A stretch of 64,000 bases of DNA from Bacillus benzoevorans (GCF_014207535.1 NZ_JACHGK010000004.1:62001-126000); one strand, 5' to 3'. Numbered from the stretch's first letter, positions 26,564 to 35,920 are shown. The notes: generated by a model from the sequence alone, not told the origin. Translations and numbers: made by a program.

Positions 26564-26581
26564 CAATAGCTCCTCCTAATC

Positions 26582-27367
26582 TTACGCTTCTTGGCCAACT
26601 GTTTCGTCTTCAATTCCAAGTTCATGCTTAATCCAGTCATATCCTTCTGCCTCTAAACGCTGCGCAAGCTCAGGTCCGCCTGATTTAACTACTTTCCCTT
26701 GCATCATGACATGAACATAATCAGGGGTTATATAATCTAAAAGACGCTGATAGTGTGTGATTAAAATACAGCCAAAGTTCTCTCCGCGCATGGCATTGAT
26801 TCCTTTTGAAACGACTTTTAATGCATCGATATCAAGACCTGAATCGATTTCATCCAAAATAGCAATTTTCGGTTCAATCAGCATCATTTGTAAAATTTCG
26901 TTACGTTTCTTCTCACCGCCGGAAAATCCTTCATTCAAATAACGCTGTGCCATATCCGGATCCATTTCGAGGAAGTCCATCTTTTTGTCCATTGTTTTAA
27001 TGAACTTCATTAAAGAGATTTCATCTCCTTCAGCACGGCGGCTGTTGATAGCAGAACGTAAAAAGTCTGCATTCGTTACTCCATTTATTTCACTTGGATA
27101 CTGCATGGCAAGGAAAAGACCAGCACGTGCACGTTCGTCTACTCCCATTTCCAGAACATTTTTACCGTCCAATGTAATGCTTCCTTGAGTAACTTCATAT
27201 TTTGGGTGACCCATTACGGCAGAAGATAAGGTGGATTTACCTGTTCCATTCGGTCCCATAATCGCATGGAATTCTCCGCCTTTTATCTCTAAATCAAGTC
27301 CCTTTAAAATTTCTTTTCCTTCAATTGAAACGTGTAAATCTTTAATGCTTAATACAGATCCTGCCAT
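26582..27367 (-). CDS. sufC: SufC ATPase
   Basis: A 261-residue ABC-type ATPase that drives conformational change of the SufBCD scaffold. Walker A is GPNGTGKST, the signature is FSGGEKKRNEI, and Walker B is IAILDEIDSGLDID. First gene of the suf operon, with GGGAGG before ATG at 27367. Confidence 0.96.
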   Translation of the reverse strand: MAGSVLSIKDLHVSIEGKEILKGLDLEIKGGEFHAIMGPNGTGKSTLSSAVMGHPKYEVTQGSITLDGKNVLEMGVDERARAGLFLAMQYPSEINGVTNADFLRSAINSRRAEGDEISLMKFIKTMDKKMDFLEMDPDMAQRYLNEGFSGGEKKRNEILQMMLIEPKIAILDEIDSGLDIDALKVVSKGINAMRGENFGCILITHYQRLLDYITPDYVHVMMQGKVVKSGGPELAQRLEAEGYDWIKHELGIEDETVGQEA

Positions 27368-27458
27368 TTTATTATTCCTCCCGAATGTATATTATATCTT
27401 GTCGGTATTGACCTGTTATTTCATTCTCAATCTATTCTCATTACAATCTTATACTAAA

Positions 27459-27473
27459 TGATAATGATTAGCA
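27459..27473. promoter_or_regulatory. Candidate Fur box upstream of suf operon
   Basis: TGATAATGATTAGCA matches 12 of the 14 defined positions of TGATAAT-N-ATTATCA. It lies about 90 bases upstream of sufC. The 345-base gap 27368-27712 otherwise holds the suf promoter region (TATAAT near 27385-27400 on the minus strand) and the metQ terminator; no gene is seen. Confidence 0.5.
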
Positions 27474-27663
27474 ACACCTACATGTGATTTATTTTTAAAA
27501 CTCTAGTAACAGATAGCTTTTCAAACAAATATGTTTAGAAAGTATTTTTTATATTAATTGAGAATTGAGGCCTAAATGCTTTCATACCAAGGCTGCACGC
27601 TCTATTAGTTTGTCCTTTCTTCTCTCTATAAAATATGAATATTTTCTTATATTGCGATTAAAT

Positions 27664-27702
27664 ATGAAAAAGCCATGGTCCCAAAAAGAACCACAGCTTT
27701 TA
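27664..27702 (-). terminator. Terminator of metNIQ
   Basis: Stem AAAGC..TGGT / ACCA..GCTTT with a small internal mismatch, followed on the minus strand by a T run. It lies 11 bases past the metQ stop. Confidence 0.7.
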
Positions 27703-27712
27703 TGTTTAATTT

Positions 27713-28576
27713 TTACTTAGAAACCGGGACGACAGCCCCTTTGTATTCTTTAATAATGAAATCTTGAATTTCTTTCGAATGAAGCACTTCTACAAGTGTT
27801 TTGATCTCTTTTCTATTTTCGTCGCCCTTGCGAACAGCAACAACATTTACATAAGGGGATTTTTCATCTTCAATTGCAATCGCATCTTTTAATGGATTTA
27901 ATCCATTATCAATCGCAAAGTTAGAGTTAATGATGACAATGTCACCTTCACCATTATTGTAAATTTGTGGAAGTAACTCCGGCGCAAATTCTGTATCAAA
28001 CTTCAGATTCTTCTTATTTTCAACGATATCGTCTACGGTTGCAGCTGTTTTATCAATGCCTTCTTTTAATTTAATTAAACCCTGAACTTCAAGAAGGGAA
28101 AGGACACGCCCATGGTCCGCGACAGAATTACTCATAATCACAGTAGCACCATCTGGTAATTCGCTTAGTTTCTTATATTTCTTTGAATAAATACCGATTG
28201 GTTCAATATGAATGCCGCCAGCATTGACAAAATCATAGCCGTTTTCTTTAATTTGCAATTCAAGGTAAGGAATATGCTGGAAGTAGTTTGCATCCAATTC
28301 CTTGGATTCTAATGCTTGGTTTGGAATAACATAATCCTGGAATTTTTCAATTTGAAGATCAATCCCTTTTTCTTTTAAAATCGGAGCTGCTTTTTCCAAA
28401 ATTTCAGCATGCGGTACATTGGATGCACCAACCACTAGTTTTACCGCTTCTGTTGTCTTTTCTTTGTCAGCATTATTTGCGCCTGCTGCTTCTTCTTTTT
28501 TATCATTAGCGGTTCCGCACGCAGCGAGGACAAGTGCTAATAAAGCAGTAAATAAAAACAATAACCATTTTTTCAT
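27713..28576 (-). CDS. metQ: Methionine ABC transporter, binding lipoprotein MetQ
   Basis: A 287-residue NlpA-family lipoprotein. The signal peptide ends at the lipobox LAAC (Cys 20), followed by an Asn/Lys/Glu-rich linker. The ligand domain begins VKLVVGASNVPHAEIL and contains FQDYVIPNQALESKELDANYFQH, typical of methionine-binding proteins. It is the outside partner of MetN and the MetI permease, and the last gene of the metN-I-Q operon, 16 bases after metI. GGAGAG precedes ATG at 28576. Confidence 0.94.
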   Translation of the reverse strand: MKKWLLFLFTALLALVLAACGTANDKKEEAAGANNADKEKTTEAVKLVVGASNVPHAEILEKAAPILKEKGIDLQIEKFQDYVIPNQALESKELDANYFQHIPYLELQIKENGYDFVNAGGIHIEPIGIYSKKYKKLSELPDGATVIMSNSVADHGRVLSLLEVQGLIKLKEGIDKTAATVDDIVENKKNLKFDTEFAPELLPQIYNNGEGDIVIINSNFAIDNGLNPLKDAIAIEDEKSPYVNVVAVRKGDENRKEIKTLVEVLHSKEIQDFIIKEYKGAVVPVSK

Positions 28577-28592
28577 CTTCTGACTCTCCTTT

Positions 28593-29261
28593 TTATCTTT
28601 TATCGATTTTAGTAGTTATAATATCACCAATAAATTGGATAATAAACACAATGATTAATACGACAATAGTGGCCATTAAGGTTACATCGAAACGGCTGCG
28701 CTGAAAGCCTTCGAGATAGGCCAGGTTCCCCAGACCGCCAGCTCCGATAACCCCAGCCATAGCCGTAAAACCAACTAACGAAATGGCGGTAACCGTAATA
28801 CCGGATACAAGAGCCGGCAATGACTCTGGGATCAAAACCTTCCATATCAATGTACTTGTTTTAGCTCCCATCGACCTTGCTGCTTCGATGACTCCCTTGT
28901 CGATTTCCCGAAGCCCGATTTCTACCATCCGAGCGTAGAATGGAGAGGAGCCGATAATTAATGCCGGCAATGCTGCATTTTCACCAATCATCGTTCCTAA
29001 TAAAAACTTCGTGAAAGGAATTAATAAGACGATTAAAATAATAAACGGGATCGAACGGAAAATATTGACAACTGCACTAATACAAGAGTAAGCAAAACTG
29101 TTTTGCCATAAGTTTCCTCTCGATGTTAAAAATAACAGTAATCCGAGAATGATACCAAGAATAAAGGTCGCAACGGTTGAAATACCTGTCATATAAAGCG
29201 TCTCGACAGTTGCTTCCCACATTTTTCCCCAATCAACATTTGGAAACCACTGACTAAGCAT
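28593..29261 (-). CDS. metI: Methionine ABC transporter permease
   Basis: A 222-residue inner-membrane permease with about five membrane spans and the ABC coupling (EAA) motif GVIEAARSMGAKTSTLIWKVLIPES. It forms the channel of the MetNIQ importer (metP in B. subtilis naming). Its start overlaps the end of metN by eight bases, so the two are likely translated together. Confidence 0.93.
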   Translation of the reverse strand: MLSQWFPNVDWGKMWEATVETLYMTGISTVATFILGIILGLLLFLTSRGNLWQNSFAYSCISAVVNIFRSIPFIILIVLLIPFTKFLLGTMIGENAALPALIIGSSPFYARMVEIGLREIDKGVIEAARSMGAKTSTLIWKVLIPESLPALVSGITVTAISLVGFTAMAGVIGAGGLGNLAYLEGFQRSRFDVTLMATIVVLIIVFIIQFIGDIITTKIDKR

Positions 29262-30279
29262 GTGAAATCACCTCCACTCCCACCTGCTGAGACTGGATAT
29301 ATTCGATGGCATGCTGCACCTCAGTTTCACTGCCATCCAAATGAATAAACAGTGTTCCGTAAGCCCCATCCTGCGTCTGCGAGATTTTCCCCTGCAGAAT
29401 ATTCACTGTAACAGAATAATGGCGGATGAGACTCGTAATAAGCGGTGTTTCTACTTTTTCACCGATAAAGGAAAGCTGAACAACCTGACCCGTTGGATAT
29501 AAGTGAAGTAAATGCTGAATCGTATCCTTCGTTTCCTCCGGTTCAGTCACCTGCTGAACAAAGCGCTTTGTAATCGGCTGCTGCGGATTTTTGAATAGTT
29601 CTAAAACAGTGCCTGTTTCAACAACCCTGCCATCTTCCATCACTGCTACGCGGTGGCAGATTTTCCGAATTACATGCATTTCATGTGTGATTAAAACAAT
29701 CGTTAGACCTAAGCGTTTATTAATATCAACAAGCAGTTCCAAAATAGAATCGGTCGTTTGCGGGTCTAGTGCCGATGTCGCTTCATCACAGAGCAGTACC
29801 TTCGGATTATTGGCCAAGGCCCTTGCTATCCCGACTCTCTGCTTCTGACCGCCGCTCAGCTGTGCCGGGTAGGAATCCTCTCTTCCTTGAAGACCGACTA
29901 AGCTGATTAACTCATCCACTCTCTTTCTCCGCTCCGCAGACGGTACTCCGGCGATTTCCAGCGGAAAAGTGATGTTTTCTCTTACGGTTCTGGACCAAAG
30001 CAAATTAAAATGCTGGAAAATCATGCTGATCTCTTGCCGGGCCTGTCTTAGTTCCTTCCCCTTAATATGAGACACTTTTCGCTTCGCCACAGTGATCGAA
30101 CCTTCAGTTGGAATTTCAAGCCCGTTTAACATTCTAATTAACGTACTTTTCCCAGCTCCGCTATAGCCAATAACGCCGAAAATTTCCCCTTCTTCTATAT
30201 CAAGATTCACATCGGTAACGGCTGTTACTTTCCCCTGCTTCGTAGAAAAGATTTTCTTTGCATTTTTGATTGAAATCAT
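29254..30279 (-). CDS. metN: Methionine ABC transporter ATPase MetN
   Basis: A 341-residue ATPase of the methionine importer. It has Walker A GYSGAGKST, signature LSGGQKQRVGIARAL and Walker B LLCDEATSALD. The last ~80 residues are the NIL/ACT-like domain that binds methionine and inhibits transport. ATG at 30279 gives the family length; the longer frame to 30402 runs through the riboswitch terminator. First gene of an operon under a SAM-I riboswitch. Confidence 0.95.
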   Translation of the reverse strand: MISIKNAKKIFSTKQGKVTAVTDVNLDIEEGEIFGVIGYSGAGKSTLIRMLNGLEIPTEGSITVAKRKVSHIKGKELRQARQEISMIFQHFNLLWSRTVRENITFPLEIAGVPSAERRKRVDELISLVGLQGREDSYPAQLSGGQKQRVGIARALANNPKVLLCDEATSALDPQTTDSILELLVDINKRLGLTIVLITHEMHVIRKICHRVAVMEDGRVVETGTVLELFKNPQQPITKRFVQQVTEPEETKDTIQHLLHLYPTGQVVQLSFIGEKVETPLITSLIRHYSVTVNILQGKISQTQDGAYGTLFIHLDGSETEVQHAIEYIQSQQVGVEVISHA

Positions 30280-30381
30280 GGCCTCTTTCACCCTCTTTAC
30301 TATCCAATTTGGTACCGGAACTAAGCATCTGTATAGACGTTCCCATACCTGATCGCTATCCTGCCATAATATTATTCTCTT

Positions 30382-30418
30382 AAAATAAATGCCTTTCTGC
30401 ATATGAGCAGAAAGGCAC
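30382..30418 (-). terminator. Riboswitch-controlled terminator before metN
   Basis: Perfect 10-bp stem GCCTTTCTGC / GCAGAAAGGC (30391-30400 and 30407-30416) with a T-rich tail on the minus strand. It lies between the SAM aptamer and metN, so it is the expression platform. Confidence 0.85.
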
Positions 30419-30431
30419 CATGATATCTAAA

Positions 30432-30546
30432 CCTTTCTCCCATCTTTCAAAGCTCAGAAGCTCTGTGTGAATTGGCACCATATCAATCATCATTGACGGT
30501 TGCCGGGCTTCATCGGGCACATCCCTCCACCTCTCTGGATAAGAGT
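30432..30546 (-). ncRNA. SAM-I (S-box) riboswitch upstream of metNIQ
   Basis: Read on the minus strand the S-box landmarks occur in order: CTTATCCAGAGAGGTGGAGG, ATGAAGCCCGGCAACC, GGTGCCAATTC and AGATGGGAG. High S-adenosylmethionine is expected to favour the terminator at 30382-30418 and shut off methionine uptake. The gap 30280-30682 is fully explained by promoter, aptamer and terminator. Confidence 0.96.
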
Positions 30547-30590
30547 AAAACATTTTATTAAATTCACGGTTTAAACTAATTACGCTTGTT

Positions 30591-30619
30591 ATCGTAGCAT
30601 GGATAGCAGAGGGTGTCAA
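30591..30619 (-). promoter_or_regulatory. Sigma-A promoter of the S-box transcript
   Basis: Minus strand: TTGACA, 17-base spacer, TACGAT, about 45 bases upstream of the aptamer. Confidence 0.8.
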
Positions 30620-30682
30620 CGCACCAAATGCTATTTTAATATGATACTCAAGTGAGTGACATACTTTAATTTTAAAGAGAGA

Positions 30683-31984
30683 TTAAGCGCGTGAAGTAAT
30701 TCCAGTTGCTGCTGCAATAGCCTGCTCTAAATCATCAATTAAATCTTCTGCGTTTTCAATCCCGACAGACAGACGGATTAAGTCTTCAGAAACACCTGCT
30801 GCTTTTAAACCTTCCGCATCCAGCTGCTGATGGGTCGTGCTCGCAGGATGAATAATTAAGCTCTTCGCATCCCCTACGTTTGCAACGTGTGCCCAAAGCT
30901 CAATATTATCAATTAATTTAGCGCCTGCTTCTCTGCCGCCTTTAATGCCGAATACGATCATGGAGCCGGCACCTTTCGGCAAGTACTTCTTCACTAACTC
31001 TTTATCAGGGCTGTTTTCCTGTCCCGGATATAGTACCCAGCTTACAGCAGGATGATTTTCCAAATATGCTGCTACTTTCACGGCATTCGCCACATGTTCT
31101 TTCATTCTAACATGCAGTGTTTCAAGTCCGAGAACAAATTGGAATGCATTGATTGGGCTTAAAGCTGGTCCCATATCACGTAAAAGCTGTACGCGAGCCT
31201 TTGTAATGTAAGCAGCTGCACCAACATCTTTCGCGTATGATAATCCATGATAACTTTCATCCGGTTCTGTCAGCCCCGGGAACTTTGGTGAATTCCAATC
31301 AAACTTGCCGGAATCTACGATGATTCCGCCTGTTGTTGTCCCATTGCCAAGAAGCCATTTCGTTGCCGAATGAACCACAACATCTGCGCCAAATTCAATT
31401 GGACGGCATAGGTATGGAGAAGCGAATGTATTATCGATAATGAGTGGAAGACCTGCTCCGTGGGCAATATTTGCCACTGCTTCAATATCAAGAACTTTTA
31501 AAGACGGATTTCCAATGGTTTCAGCGAAAATGGCCTTTGTTTTATCCGTAATCGCCGCACGGAAGTTTTCAGGATCTTGCGGATCAACAAACTTCACCTG
31601 AATACCGTATTTTGGAAGTGTTACAGCAAATAAATTATATGTACCGCCATACAAATTAGATGCCGCGACAATCTCATCGCCTGCTTCAGCAATATTCATA
31701 ACTGCTAAAGTAATCGCAGACATACCGCTTGCGACAGCTAGAGCACCGACTCCGCCCTCCAACAAGGCAACGCGTTCTTCAAAAACAGCTGTAGTTGGAT
31801 TTGTAATCCGAGTATATATATATCCCGCTTCCTTTAAACCGAACAAATTCGCTGCATGTTCTGTATTTTTGAATTGATAGGCATTATTTTGATAAATCGG
31901 CACTGCGCGTGCACCTGTTACTGGGTCTGGCTGCAATCCGCCATGAACGCTCAATGTTTCAATACGATAATTCTTTTCTGACAT
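30683..31984 (-). CDS. metY: O-acetylhomoserine sulfhydrylase (MetY)
   Basis: A 433-residue PLP enzyme of the Cys/Met metabolism family that makes homocysteine from O-acetylhomoserine and sulfide. The PLP lysine is in VVHSATKWLLGNG; also typical are YTRITNPTTAVFEERVALLEGG (in part) and SVGIENAEDLIDDL near the end. ATG at 31984 has GAGGAGAG six bases upstream. It is its own transcription unit upstream of the met transport operon; hom in this window supplies the homoserine backbone. No S-box was seen in its own leader. Confidence 0.93.
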   Translation of the reverse strand: MSEKNYRIETLSVHGGLQPDPVTGARAVPIYQNNAYQFKNTEHAANLFGLKEAGYIYTRITNPTTAVFEERVALLEGGVGALAVASGMSAITLAVMNIAEAGDEIVAASNLYGGTYNLFAVTLPKYGIQVKFVDPQDPENFRAAITDKTKAIFAETIGNPSLKVLDIEAVANIAHGAGLPLIIDNTFASPYLCRPIEFGADVVVHSATKWLLGNGTTTGGIIVDSGKFDWNSPKFPGLTEPDESYHGLSYAKDVGAAAYITKARVQLLRDMGPALSPINAFQFVLGLETLHVRMKEHVANAVKVAAYLENHPAVSWVLYPGQENSPDKELVKKYLPKGAGSMIVFGIKGGREAGAKLIDNIELWAHVANVGDAKSLIIHPASTTHQQLDAEGLKAAGVSEDLIRLSVGIENAEDLIDDLEQAIAAATGITSRA

Positions 31985-32134
31985 TTCCATCTCTCCTCAA
32001 TATGATGACTTAAACTTTGCGGGTCTCATTTCCCTATGTTGTGTCAATTTGGAGAATCCTGCATCTAAGGTAAAAAAACCCGTTTATGAAATGATTACCA
32101 TTACAGTTTATCATACCCAATATGGTTAAGGTGA

Positions 32135-32163
32135 TAGTAACATAAATATAAAATAGGCGTCAA
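32135..32163 (-). promoter_or_regulatory. Candidate promoter of metY
   Basis: Minus strand: TTGACG, 17-base spacer, TTACTA, leaving a leader of about 145 bases before metY. The leader has no S-box motif. Confidence 0.5.
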
Positions 32164-32199
32164 TCATTTTATCTCCTTTTCTTATAGAATTACTTGGAT

Positions 32200-32535
32200 T
32201 TAAGGAATTTCCGGTCGTGCTAAATAAAAAAGGGCTTCTAAGAGCAGCTGTTCGCGAAAGGACAGCGTCGTTTCAACATCTTTTGTAACGACAGCTTTCC
32301 TTAGTTTCCGTTCGCCGGCAAAGAGGGAAAGAAAGGTGTTCTGTTTTCCAGCCAGACTTTTCACAGAGAGAGCAGCACCATTATCAGGAAGCTGCAATGT
32401 ATCATTTTCAATTTTGACCAGGATCTGTTCATTTTCGGTTAATAAGTAAAAAGAAAGCCTCAGCTCTTTCAGAATAAAACGGAATACCTTTTTTCGGTTA
32501 ACTTCTAATGCCCATAATGTTAACAGTTCCCTCAA
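32200..32535 (-). CDS. Small protein, possibly YusD-like SCP2 fold
   Basis: A 111-residue soluble protein. The second half (FLSLFAGERKLRKAVVTKDVETTLSFREQLLLEALFYL) fits the end of an SCP2 sterol-carrier-like fold, and the place between met genes and the Toprim gene is that of yusD in B. subtilis. The resemblance is weak by eye and no function is assigned. Start is TTG at 32535 with GGAGG eight bases upstream. Confidence 0.5.
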   Translation of the reverse strand: MRELLTLWALEVNRKKVFRFILKELRLSFYLLTENEQILVKIENDTLQLPDNGAALSVKSLAGKQNTFLSLFAGERKLRKAVVTKDVETTLSFREQLLLEALFYLARPEIP

Positions 32536-32667
32536 CAGAATCGCCTCCGAATCAACCGTAATAGGAGTATATATTCCGTATGGTCTGTTTACTTTCCTGC
32601 CTTAGATATCCTGATTCGATCCAGTAATTTCAACAGAAAACAACATCAATCTATCAAGATGTTCTTA

Positions 32668-32720
32668 AAAGAGACAGAAAAAAGAGCAGCTCCCTTCTCT
32701 GCTCTTTTTTCTGTCTCTTT
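32668..32720. terminator. Long perfect-hairpin terminator
   Basis: A 22-bp perfect inverted repeat (32668-32689 and 32699-32720, ends AAAGAGACAG) around a nine-base loop. It lies directly after the Toprim gene stop and has a T run within the arm in both directions. The remaining gap 32536-32667 shows no gene. Confidence 0.8.
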
Positions 32721-32722
32721 GA

Positions 32723-33079
32723 TTACCCTTTATCTAAATGACGCGTTTCTACATGAAGATTGGCTCTTAATAAAACTTCCGCAAGATGCTGCACAGGGGC
32801 AGCGGCTACTTCGCGGTACATTCTATCGATATAAAGATTCTCAGCTTCAGGGAATTCCCTTATTAATTGTCTGCGCAGTTTTTCCCCCGCTGCATCTGCG
32901 TCAACTAAAATAAAAATTTCCTGATCGGATATATGATCGATTAACTCATCTAAGAGGGACTGGCTGATCGTGCCGTTGGTACAAATAATATCAACAGGCT
33001 CTTTCACAACCTTTTGTATTTTTCTTTTATCCGAGATCCCTTCCACAATGATAATTTTATCATGAACTAATTCGGTCAT
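32723..33079 (-). CDS. yusF: Toprim-domain protein (YusF, RNase M5-like)
   Basis: A 118-residue single Toprim domain. It shows the catalytic Glu in IIIVEGISDKRKI and the DxD metal site in FILVDADAAGEKLRRQL, as in RNase M5/primase-type proteins. YusF of B. subtilis is the likely orthologue; a nuclease substrate is not known. ATG at 33079 is chosen for GGGGTGG five bases upstream; the longer frame to 33151 has no good start. Confidence 0.83.
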   Translation of the reverse strand: MTELVHDKIIIVEGISDKRKIQKVVKEPVDIICTNGTISQSLLDELIDHISDQEIFILVDADAAGEKLRRQLIREFPEAENLYIDRMYREVAAAPVQHLAEVLLRANLHVETRHLDKG

Positions 33080-33215
33080 ATTCGCCACCCCTTCATTAGA
33101 AAGACACGGCTTGACTTCCATCATGGCGAAAGCCGCAGTCGAATCTGCCATCCGCTTTATATACTATGCTGATAGTAAAACGAAAGCGCCCCTATTTGGA
33201 CGCTTTCTAGATATA

Positions 33216-33599
33216 TTAGTCTTCTTTCGTGATTTCCTCATACTTATCCGCAGTCAATAATTTTTCCGCTTCTGAAGCGTCAGAAGGTTCAACGACAATC
33301 ATCCAAGCTTTCTCATATGGAGATTCATTAACAGACTCAGGATTATCATTTAAATCCTCGTTCACTTCAACGACTTTTCCGCTGATAGGAGCCATTAATT
33401 CAGAAACGGTTTTTACAGACTCAACACTTCCGAAGGACTCTCCTGCTGTGATTTCCGTTCCTGTTTCTGGTAATTCAACAAACACAATGTCTCCTAGTGC
33501 ATGTTGAGCAAAATCAGTAATTCCTACCCTGACTTTGTCCCCTTCTGTTTTTACCCACTCGTGATCCTCAGTATAACGTAAGTCCTTTGGAATATTCAT
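33216..33599 (-). CDS. gcvH: Glycine cleavage system H protein
   Basis: A 127-residue lipoyl carrier protein. The lipoylated lysine is in FGSVESVKTVSEL, and the strand pattern (RVGITDFAQHALGDIVFVELP) is that of GcvH. It carries the aminomethyl group in glycine cleavage and, in B. subtilis, is needed for lipoate relay to other complexes. The other gcv genes are not in the window. lipA (16.2 kb) supplies the cofactor. Confidence 0.95.
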   Translation of the reverse strand: MNIPKDLRYTEDHEWVKTEGDKVRVGITDFAQHALGDIVFVELPETGTEITAGESFGSVESVKTVSELMAPISGKVVEVNEDLNDNPESVNESPYEKAWMIVVEPSDASEAEKLLTADKYEEITKED

Positions 33600-33640
33600 G
33601 CAGTTCCCTCCAATAAATATTATGTTTTTTTGTGATAAAC

Positions 33641-34000
33641 TTACTTTTTCCAGGTTTGGGCAAATTCCTCTTCTTTAAAACCAACTGTCACTTTTTCTTG
33701 ATCTGTTACAATCGGTCTTTTGATCAACATTCCATCAGAGGCTAGTAAATCAAGAAGTTCATCCTCTGATGCCTCTTTTATCCGATCCTTTAATCCGAGA
33801 TCCCTGTAGCGCTGGCCGCTTGTATTAAAAAACTTCTTAATATCCAGCCCGCTTTTCCTGTACAGGTCTTCCAATTGAGATCGAGATGGAGGATTGTCGA
33901 CAATATGTATTTCTTCAAAAGGAATTTGTTGGTCATCCAGCCATTTCTTTGCTTTTCGACATGTCCCACATTTAGGATACCAATAAAATATCAGGTTCAT
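33641..34000 (-). CDS. yusI: ArsC/Spx-family thioredoxin-fold protein (YusI)
   Basis: A 119-residue ArsC/Spx/MgsR-family protein with the redox pair in YPKCGTCRKAKKWL and the family pieces KKFFNTSG and LIKRPIVTD. It lacks the RNA-polymerase-binding features by which Spx is usually recognised, so it is more likely a reductase-like YusI. ATG at 34000 has GAGGTG seven bases upstream. It lies between the fad operon and gcvH as in B. subtilis. Confidence 0.83.
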   Translation of the reverse strand: MNLIFYWYPKCGTCRKAKKWLDDQQIPFEEIHIVDNPPSRSQLEDLYRKSGLDIKKFFNTSGQRYRDLGLKDRIKEASEDELLDLLASDGMLIKRPIVTDQEKVTVGFKEEEFAQTWKK

Positions 34001-34100
34001 ACATATCACCTCAGCAATCTCCATTAAATTGTAGAACTTGACATTATCTTACCATATTATGGTCCATATTCGAAATGATTAACGTTAATAAACCAAATTC

Positions 34101-34128
34101 AAAAAGCCCTCTGTTTAGAGAGCTTCAA
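34101..34128 (-). terminator. Terminator of the fad operon
   Basis: AAGCCCTCT / AGAGAGCTT stem with one mismatch and a GTTT loop, followed on the minus strand by five T; it lies eight bases past the fadE stop. Confidence 0.65.
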
Positions 34129-34135
34129 AATCTTT

Positions 34136-35920
34136 TTAAACGACATACCGCTCTGACTTGATAAGCTTTTCTGCTGCTTCGCGTTTTTTTGCAATGATAT
34201 TTACCGGTGTAAAACGGGTGAATTTCCTTAGTGCTGAGAGCATCATCCGTAATGTATCCCCTTCCTCCACCGCAAGCAATGTTTCTTTGGCGTCTAGTTC
34301 AAGCTGTTGAAAAGCTTCCTGGCAAAAAATTTCGCTGTAAAGCAGCTTCTGGCTGCAGAAGGCTGCCCCTAACCGCTTGATTGCCTTTTCGGTGCGCAGA
34401 ACGGCCGATTCCATCGCATATACATTTGAAACGATATCTGCGATATTAACTAAGATTTCCTGTTCTTCCTCCAGTGCTTTAGCAAATTTCTTCACTGCTA
34501 ATCCTGCCGCGAGAAGTGCTATTTTCTTTCCGTTCTCCACCAGCATTTTTTCCTTTGCGAGCGGCTCATCCCCCGGCTCCCGGGGCATATATGTCATGAG
34601 ATCGGCTTGCAATTCTCGCGCCCTTTCAAGCAGCGGAAGTTCCCCTTTCATCCCTTTCCGCATTAATGTGGCAGGGACAAGGAGGCGGTTGATTTCATTT
34701 GTTCCTTCAAAAATACGATTAATTCTCGAATCGCGATAAATTCTTTCTATTTCATAATCGGCCATATACCCATACCCGCCATGGAGCTGGACTCCCTCAT
34801 CAGCGATATAGTCGAGCATCTCACTGGCAAATACTTTATTTAAAGAACATTCAATTGCATATTCGGCAATCGATTCTGCTACTCTTTTTCCATTTCCGGC
34901 ATCTTCTGGGGATAATTTGCTCATTTTTTCTTCAAACAAGCCCACCGTGCGGTAAACAGAGCTTTCAGCTGCATAAATAGCAGACGCCATCGACGCCAGC
35001 TTCTCCTTTGTTAAAGGAAATTGTGAGAGAAACTTCTTAAACTGCTGCCGTTGGTTTGTGTATTGAATCGTGATATCTAATGCCCGTTTTGCCGATCCAA
35101 CCGCTCCAACCCCCAGCTTATAGCGGCCAATATTTAAGATATTAAAGGCGATCACATGACCTTTCCCCGCATCTCCAAGGAGATTCTCTTTCGGGACAAG
35201 AGCATCCTCTAAAATTAATGTCCGGGTCGATGAGCTTTTCAATCCCATCTTCTTTTCTTCGGATCCGGTAGACACCCCCGGATAATCTCTCTCGACAATA
35301 AAAGCGGAGAAATGTTCCCCGTCAATTTTGGCGTAAACAATAAAGACATCTGCAAAGCCTGAATTCGTAATCCACTGTTTTTCTCCGTTTAAAATATAAT
35401 GGGTTCCGGCATCGTTTAATTTTGCGGTTGTCTTTGCTCCCAGTGCATCTGAGCCTGAACCCGGTTCTGTTAAAGCATAGGCGGATATTTTTTCCCCTGT
35501 TGCAAAAAAGGGCAGATACTTTTGTTTCTGGGCATCTGAGCCAAAAAGGATAATAGGCAAAGAGCCAATCCCGACATGGGCGCCATGGGTAATGGAAAAA
35601 CCGCCGACGCGGGCTATTTTTTCGGTTATCAAGGCTGAACTAATTTTATCGAGACCAAGTCCGCCATATTCCTCGGGCACATCAGCAGCCAATAAACCTA
35701 ATTCACCTGCTTTTTTCATCAGCTGTACGGAACGGGTAAAATCCTGATTTTCCAGGTGCTCCATTACCGGCACCACTTCTTTTTCGACAAAGTCCTCAAT
35801 TGTTTTTGCCATCAATTTTTGTTCATCATTAAAATCCTCTGGTGTATACACCCTGTCACATGAAATTTTCTCGGTTAAAAAGCTTCCTCCGGCAATCGCC
35901 TCGTTGATTTGATTCGCCAT
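34136..35920 (-). CDS. fadE: Acyl-CoA dehydrogenase FadE
   Basis: A 594-residue FAD enzyme that makes trans-2-enoyl-CoA in fatty acid beta-oxidation. The acyl-CoA dehydrogenase core (residues 30-420) has YALTEPGSGSDALG, QWITNSGFADVFIVYAK, QLHGGYGYMADYEIERIYRDSRI and IFEGTNEINR. The extra C-terminal ~170 residues are typical of the long FadE (YusJ) type. ATG at 35920 has GGGG eight bases upstream. Third gene of fadN-fadA-fadE. Confidence 0.94.
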   Translation of the reverse strand: MANQINEAIAGGSFLTEKISCDRVYTPEDFNDEQKLMAKTIEDFVEKEVVPVMEHLENQDFTRSVQLMKKAGELGLLAADVPEEYGGLGLDKISSALITEKIARVGGFSITHGAHVGIGSLPIILFGSDAQKQKYLPFFATGEKISAYALTEPGSGSDALGAKTTAKLNDAGTHYILNGEKQWITNSGFADVFIVYAKIDGEHFSAFIVERDYPGVSTGSEEKKMGLKSSSTRTLILEDALVPKENLLGDAGKGHVIAFNILNIGRYKLGVGAVGSAKRALDITIQYTNQRQQFKKFLSQFPLTKEKLASMASAIYAAESSVYRTVGLFEEKMSKLSPEDAGNGKRVAESIAEYAIECSLNKVFASEMLDYIADEGVQLHGGYGYMADYEIERIYRDSRINRIFEGTNEINRLLVPATLMRKGMKGELPLLERARELQADLMTYMPREPGDEPLAKEKMLVENGKKIALLAAGLAVKKFAKALEEEQEILVNIADIVSNVYAMESAVLRTEKAIKRLGAAFCSQKLLYSEIFCQEAFQQLELDAKETLLAVEEGDTLRMMLSALRKFTRFTPVNIIAKKREAAEKLIKSERYVV

